This document shows positions 60,140-64,000 of a DNA stretch of 64,000 nucleotides, in pieces; positions within the stretch are counted from its first letter, which is position 1, and each line of letters starts with the position of its first letter. Source of the DNA: Amycolatopsis sp. 2-15. Its GTDB lineage: Bacteria; Actinomycetota; Actinomycetes; Mycobacteriales; Pseudonocardiaceae. Below the pieces are notes generated by a model. The model was given only the letters and a program-made list of their open reading frames with translations, was not told the DNA's origin and did not search any database. Both the position numbers and the translations under genes were made by a program. The stretch lies in assembly GCF_030285625.1 (NCBI RefSeq), contig NZ_CP127294.1, forward strand, positions 5,798,001-5,862,000. The letters run 5' to 3'.

Positions 60140-62293
60140 TCAGGTCACGACGATCTTGCCGGTGTTCTGCGGGTAGATCGGGTCGTTGTAGAAGTACTCG
60201 CCCTTCTTCGCGAACGTGTGCTTGAAGGACTGGCCAGGCATGAGGGTCCCGCTGTCGAACTCGTACTCGAAGAACGAGACCGCACCGTGTGCGGTGGCAT
60301 TGCCCACCGGGTTGACGAAGGTGATCTCGGTGCCGACCGGGACGGTCAGGTTCTGCGGTGACATCGCGTTTTGCGCCACCGTGTTCTCCTGTGCTCCCGG
60401 CGTGCCCGCGCCGGCGTCCCAGATCCGGCCGAGCGTGACGGTGTAGCCGGCCGCCGCGGCGGTGACCGCCGCCGTGCGGATCTGGTTGCGCTTGGACGGG
60501 GGAGTGGGCGCGGCGGCGGGGGCGACCCGCCCGCCGAGCTTGAACGCCCACAGGTGGTCACCTTTCGGGATGTCGGGGTAGGGCAGGCCGTTGCCGCCGG
60601 CGAACACGGCGAGGTACTGCTGCCCGTCGATTTCGTAGGTGACGGGGCTGGTGTGCACGCCCGCTCCACATTGGAATCGCCACAGTTCCCTGGCGTCGGT
60701 GTCGTCCATGCCGAGCAGCACGCCGTCGGGGCCGCCCTGGAACATCACGCCGCCCGCGGTGGTGAGGATGCCGTTGCCGTGCGCCAGCGACCACTCGCTG
60801 TCCTTGCTCCACACCAGTTTGTTCGTGCGGGGGTCGATCGCCGCGAGGCCGCCCGCGAAGTACTCGCCGTAGGGGCGGGCGGTGTTGACCCGGCCGCCGG
60901 TGGTGTTGGAGTAAGCGGAGTTGACGAGTCCGTAGCCGACGTAGACGTAGCCGGTAGCGGGGTTGAACGAGACGTGCGACCAGTCGGCGCCGCCGCCCGC
61001 GCCCGGGAAGATGATGGTGGCACGGTCCCAGTGCGTCGCGAAGAGCCCGCCGTTGGGATAGAACGGCACCGGCCGGGTCGAGTTGTCGAGCCGGGGTTCC
61101 TGGGGGACGAACGGGTCGCCCTTCGGGAACGGCTGGGTCGGCGAGGTCTTGTGCCGCGGGTCCTGCGGCACGGGGCGCTCTTCGACGCCTTGCACGGGCT
61201 TTCCGTTGGTGCGGTCGAGGATGTAGTACATCCCGACTTTGGAGCCGTAGACGACGACCTTGCGCAGTTTCCCGTCGATGCGCAGGTCGATCAGCACCGG
61301 CGCCATCACGTTGTCGTAGTCCCAGATGTCGTGGTGCACCGACTGGAAGTGCCAGCGCCGCTTGCCCGTCTTGGCGTCGATGGCCACGAGCGAGTTGGCG
61401 AAGAGGTTGTCGCCGCCGCGGGTGGATCCGTTGGTGCGCGGGTAGGGGTTGCCGAAGGTCCAGTAGACGAGCCCGAGGTCGGGGTCGACGGCGGGGTGGA
61501 TCCACGGCACGGCTCCGCCGGTCTTCCAGCTTTCGCCTTCCCAGGTGTCGTTGCCGAACTCGCCGGGGCCCGGCACGGACCAGAACGTCCAGGCGATCTT
61601 CCCGGTCGCGGCGTCGAGGGCGTACGCGCGACCGCGCGCGCCGGCGGTGCTGCCCTGCATTCCGACGTAGATGAGCCCGTCCCAGTAGACGATGGCGCCC
61701 GCGAGCGTCCCGGTCGCGCCGCCGCACTGCCCGTTGGCTGGGTCGCATTCCTCCGGAGTGCCCTGGGTCGGGTCTTCGGTCAGCAGCTCGCGCTTCCATA
61801 CCACCGCGCCCGTTTTCTGGTGTAGGGCATATACGATGTTCGCGCCCGAGGTCGAGAAGACCTTGCCCTGGCCGAGCGCGACGCCGCGCATGTTGGTGGT
61901 CTCGGAGCCGACGTTCGACTTCCACCGGATGGCGCCGGTCTTTCCGTCGACGGCGAACACGTTCTGCTGGGTGGTCTGGACGTAGAGCACGCCGTCCTGC
62001 GCGACGATCGTGCTCTGCTGCGCGCGGGAGGTGTCGCCGCCCTCGAGGTTCACGTGCCAGGCGCCGCCGAGCCGGTCGAGGGTGCGGCGGTTGATCTGCT
62101 TGAGCGGTGAGTGGTTCTGGTTGGCGAGGTTCCCGCCGACCTTCGGGAAATCCGCTCCGGTGGCACCGAACGCATCCGGTTGCCTCGGCGTGTCCGGGAC
62201 CCCCGCCGAGGCCGGTGACGTGCCTAGCACCGTGCCCACCACAGCCGCGCCGGCCGTTGTCGCCGCACCGGACAGGAATCTGCGTCGATCCAT
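60140..62293 (-). CDS. Secreted PQQ-dependent dehydrogenase with C-terminal cupredoxin-like domain
   Basis: A 717-residue exported quinoprotein. The ATG at 62293 gives a twin-arginine signal, MDRRRFLSGAATTAG, cut after PASA near residue 30. Residues about 45-590 are an eight-bladed PQQ propeller with repeated W-motifs (GKIAWTFW, TGKRRWHF) and the active-site HHDIWDYDN at 320-328. Instead of the usual haem c domain, residues about 615-717 form a cupredoxin-like fold (VPVGTEITFVNPVG, MPGQSFKHTFAKKGEYFYND). The copper Cys-His-Met segment is absent. Substrate unknown; quinate or a related polyol is inferred from neighbours. Divergent from the pqq genes. Confidence 0.9.
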   Translation of the reverse strand: MDRRRFLSGAATTAGAAVVGTVLGTSPASAGVPDTPRQPDAFGATGADFPKVGGNLANQNHSPLKQINRRTLDRLGGAWHVNLEGGDTSRAQQSTIVAQDGVLYVQTTQQNVFAVDGKTGAIRWKSNVGSETTNMRGVALGQGKVFSTSGANIVYALHQKTGAVVWKRELLTEDPTQGTPEECDPANGQCGGATGTLAGAIVYWDGLIYVGMQGSTAGARGRAYALDAATGKIAWTFWSVPGPGEFGNDTWEGESWKTGGAVPWIHPAVDPDLGLVYWTFGNPYPRTNGSTRGGDNLFANSLVAIDAKTGKRRWHFQSVHHDIWDYDNVMAPVLIDLRIDGKLRKVVVYGSKVGMYYILDRTNGKPVQGVEERPVPQDPRHKTSPTQPFPKGDPFVPQEPRLDNSTRPVPFYPNGGLFATHWDRATIIFPGAGGGADWSHVSFNPATGYVYVGYGLVNSAYSNTTGGRVNTARPYGEYFAGGLAAIDPRTNKLVWSKDSEWSLAHGNGILTTAGGVMFQGGPDGVLLGMDDTDARELWRFQCGAGVHTSPVTYEIDGQQYLAVFAGGNGLPYPDIPKGDHLWAFKLGGRVAPAAAPTPPSKRNQIRTAAVTAAAAGYTVTLGRIWDAGAGTPGAQENTVAQNAMSPQNLTVPVGTEITFVNPVGNATAHGAVSFFEYEFDSGTLMPGQSFKHTFAKKGEYFYNDPIYPQNTGKIVVT

Positions 62294-62557
62294 CGATTGC
62301 CCTCTCTTCATTGAGGAAAAGCGCTGCGAGGAGTGACTCAACTCGAATGTCGTGGTCCACCTAGTGGTCCATCAAGTCCATTGGTCGGTTGAGCTTAAAG
62401 GCTTCCGGAGTGGTCCACAAGACTGCGCGGCGGCCAAGTCGCCTCTTGTTCGACCTTGGGTCCAGGAGGTACTGTCCGGAGCGCTAGGTGGGCCAATCGG
62501 TCCGCTAAATGGACCTGTTGGTTTCTCCGTCCCACTGTTGTGAAGAGGAGCGAAGCC
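62294..62557. promoter_or_regulatory. Divergent control region of the PQQ dehydrogenase and pqq operon
   Basis: It contains three near-identical sites, GTGGTCCAC at 62352-62360, GTGGTCCAT at 62364-62372 and GTGGTCCAC at 62410-62418. Related TGGTC/GGACC strings recur to about 62515. GAAGAGGAG precedes pqqA. The odd-length palindrome GTGG-T-CCAC is a plausible GntR-type recognition unit. The regulator is not in the window. Confidence 0.5.
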
Positions 62558-62701
62558 ATGTCCGCTGTACCGGAAACGCCCAGCACCAAGCTCGTCGAGT
62601 CCGTCCTGCCCACGTGGACCGACCCGGTGCTGGAGGGATACGAAACGCGGCCGGAGGTGACGGCCTACGCGCTTGAGAGCGGGCCGTGGAACGCCCGCTG
62701 A
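62558..62701 (+). CDS. pqqA: PQQ precursor peptide PqqA
   Basis: A 47-residue ribosomal precursor peptide. The ATG at 62558 follows GAAGAGGAG. The crosslinking pair is present as E33-V-T-A-Y37 ([11 protein letters not shown]), the Glu and Tyr from which PQQ is built. The leader is longer than the common 23-29 residues and carries a TWTDP motif. The end overlaps the pqqC start by 16 bases. The peptide is bound by PqqD and crosslinked by PqqE. Confidence 0.92.
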   Translation: MSAVPETPSTKLVESVLPTWTDPVLEGYETRPEVTAYALESGPWNAR

Positions 62702-63375
62702 CCAGGGCGGAGTTCACCGACGCCCTGCTCGGTCTGTCCAAACGCTACTGGGCGCACCACCCGTTCCACCTTCGGCTGCACGACGGGGGCTGCGAGCCGG
62801 CGGACCTGCGCCGCTGGGTGGCGAACCGCTGGTATTACCAGAAGTGCCTGTCGCGCAAGAACGCGGCGATCGTCGCGAACTGCCCGCTGCCCGAGGTCCG
62901 CCGCGCGTGGGTGGGCCGCATCGTGTTCCACGACGGGGAGCACGAGCACGAAGGTGGCATGCACGAGTGGCTGCGGCTGGCGGAAGCGGTGGGGCTGGGC
63001 AGGGCGGAGGTGCTCGACGGACGGCACGTACTGCCCGGGGTGCGGTTCGCGGTCGACGGCTACCTCGACTTCTGCCGCACCCGGCCGTGGAAGGAAAGCG
63101 TGGCGGCCGCGCTGACAGAGCTGTTCTCCCCGGACCACATGAGCGACCGCATGGACGCGTGGCGCCGCCACTACGGCTGGATCGAGCCCGAGGGGTTCGC
63201 GTATTTCGACCGGCGCATTCCGGCCGCTCGCGACGACAGCGCGTTCACTCTCGAGCTGGTGCTGACGCATTGCCGCACCCGTGCGGAACAGGAAGCCGCG
63301 ATCCGGGCGCTGTCGTTCAAGTGCGACGTCCTGTGGAGCGTGCTCGACGCGGTGGACTACGCGAGGTGCTCATGA
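62686..63375 (+). CDS. pqqC: Pyrroloquinoline-quinone synthase PqqC
   Basis: A 229-residue cofactor-free oxidase of the haem-oxygenase-like fold that performs the last oxidation and ring closure of PQQ. It starts at the GTG at 62686 inside pqqA (16-base overlap). Conserved segments are seen: [55 protein letters not shown] and [19 protein letters not shown]. Normal length (about 230-255). Its stop overlaps the next start by 4 bases (ATGA). Confidence 0.95.
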   Translation: MERPLTRAEFTDALLGLSKRYWAHHPFHLRLHDGGCEPADLRRWVANRWYYQKCLSRKNAAIVANCPLPEVRRAWVGRIVFHDGEHEHEGGMHEWLRLAEAVGLGRAEVLDGRHVLPGVRFAVDGYLDFCRTRPWKESVAAALTELFSPDHMSDRMDAWRRHYGWIEPEGFAYFDRRIPAARDDSAFTLELVLTHCRTRAEQEAAIRALSFKCDVLWSVLDAVDYARCS

Positions 63376-64000
63376 CGCTGGACACCGGCAGCAGGCCCGG
63401 GATTCGCCCGGGAGTGCGCCTGGAGCTCGACCCGGTGCGGCAGCGGCGGGTTCTCCTGTTCCCCGAAGGGGTTCTGGTGCTCAACGATACGGCCGCCGCC
63501 GTGGTCGAGCTCTGCGACACCCGGCGCACCGTGGCCGAGATCGTGGCGACCTTGGGCGAGCGGTACTCCGGCGTCACGGCCGGCTCGGTGGTGCGAGCGC
63601 TGGCCGACCTCGAGACCCGCGGGTTGGTGGGCACCGGTCCGGACGTCCGCGAGGTGCATCCGCTGTCCGCCGGAGCGCCGGCGACAGCGGCACCACCGCG
63701 GTCACCGGCGCCCCTCGGGCTGCTCGCGGAGCTGACCTACCGGTGTCCGCTGCAGTGCCTCTACTGCGCCAACCCGCTGAACCTGGGCGACTACCGCGAC
63801 GAGCTCGACACCGCCGGCTGGCAGGACGTGTTCGCGCAGGCGAGGGCACTCGGTGTGCTGCAGCTGCACCTGTCGGGAGGGGAACCCGGTCTCCGCAAGG
63901 ACCTGGTCGAGCTGGTGGCGACGGGCCACGACCTCGGGTTCTACCTCAACCTGGTCACCAGCGGCGTCTCGCTGAACGCCGTGCGGATCGGGCAGCTCGC
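63372..64000 (+). CDS. pqqDE: PqqD-PqqE fusion (partial, runs off the window)
   Basis: One uninterrupted frame from the ATG at 63372 to the window end (209 codons so far). Residues about 8-95 are PqqD ([40 protein letters not shown]), the peptide chaperone. A Pro/Ala-rich linker (about 96-118) leads straight to radical-SAM PqqE, with the cluster motif CPLQCLYC near 126-133 and [14 protein letters not shown]. PqqE crosslinks Glu and Tyr of PqqA. No stop or good ribosome site separates the two, so the protein is probably fused. pqqB is not seen up to the right edge. Confidence 0.9.
   Translation, partial: MTLDTGSRPGIRPGVRLELDPVRQRRVLLFPEGVLVLNDTAAAVVELCDTRRTVAEIVATLGERYSGVTAGSVVRALADLETRGLVGTGPDVREVHPLSAGAPATAAPPRSPAPLGLLAELTYRCPLQCLYCANPLNLGDYRDELDTAGWQDVFAQARALGVLQLHLSGGEPGLRKDLVELVATGHDLGFYLNLVTSGVSLNAVRIGQL

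Noticed and set aside
60140..62293. Lanthanide-dependent PQQ enzyme based on the D-x-D (DYD) at 325-327
   Set aside because: D-x-D after the catalytic Asp marks lanthanide use in XoxF-type enzymes, but HHDxWDxD also occurs in calcium/magnesium-dependent glucose dehydrogenase-type proteins, which this resembles more.
1..64000. CRISPR arrays, rRNA genes and complete insertion sequences
   Set aside because: Looked for regularly spaced repeats, conserved rRNA strings and transposase motifs with terminal repeats; none was seen.

Overview
The window is about 70% GC with dense, G/C-ending codons, GTG/TTG starts, TAT signals and SARP, LacI, ROK and TetR regulators. This points to a large-genome filamentous actinomycete; a pseudonocardial genus such as Amycolatopsis is a plausible guess, but it rests on protein flavour and not on a search. 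There is no rRNA, complete tRNA or CRISPR array.

Layout. (1) 1-12 kb: the N-terminal two thirds of a SARP-NACHT regulator (cut by the left edge), a TetR regulator with a three-domain carboxylic acid reductase, and a 1638-residue Ser/Thr kinase / AAA ATPase / GAF / histidine kinase. (2) 12-24 kb: a mixed accessory region with SHOCT, a broken AAA kinase, a ParB-like protein, a SulP transporter, an APC permease, a VOC protein, an ArsR-phosphatase fusion, a secreted deacetylase-glycosyltransferase, a stress-protein fragment and a secreted DUF6454-like protein. Two tRNA-3'-end-like direct repeats, 7.7 kb apart, lie beside recombinase-like debris. (3) 24-31 kb: a sugar-type ABC transporter operon carrying an MLE-subgroup enolase-superfamily enzyme, a cytosolic binding-protein homologue and a ROK regulator, followed by a tiny LuxR-HTH operon.

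(4) 31.8-51.8 kb: a rhamnoside-degradation locus with two GH106 proteins, three GH78-type proteins (one apparently cytoplasmic), a GH3 beta-glucosidase, an MFS importer and a LacI regulator. A TGAAACGATTCA-like operator recurs at its promoters. The likely job is stripping rhamnose and glucose from plant glycosides outside the cell and finishing inside. (5) 51.9-53.7 kb: gene wreckage (aldo-keto reductase N-terminus, decayed livF-like ATPase, truncated HTH-STAND ATPase).

(6) 53.7-64 kb: a catabolic block that reads as quinate/shikimate-type carbocycle degradation. It holds a TIM-barrel enzyme of the family that includes 3-dehydroshikimate dehydratases, a type II 3-dehydroquinate dehydratase, an SDR, an MHS-type H+ symporter, a divergent LacI regulator, an FAD dehydrogenase and a secreted PQQ dehydrogenase. 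Genes for PQQ itself (pqqA, pqqC, a pqqD-pqqE fusion) run off the right edge. The cofactor genes and the PQQ enzyme share a divergent control region with three GTGGTCCA-type repeats. The substrate assignment is inference from gene content.
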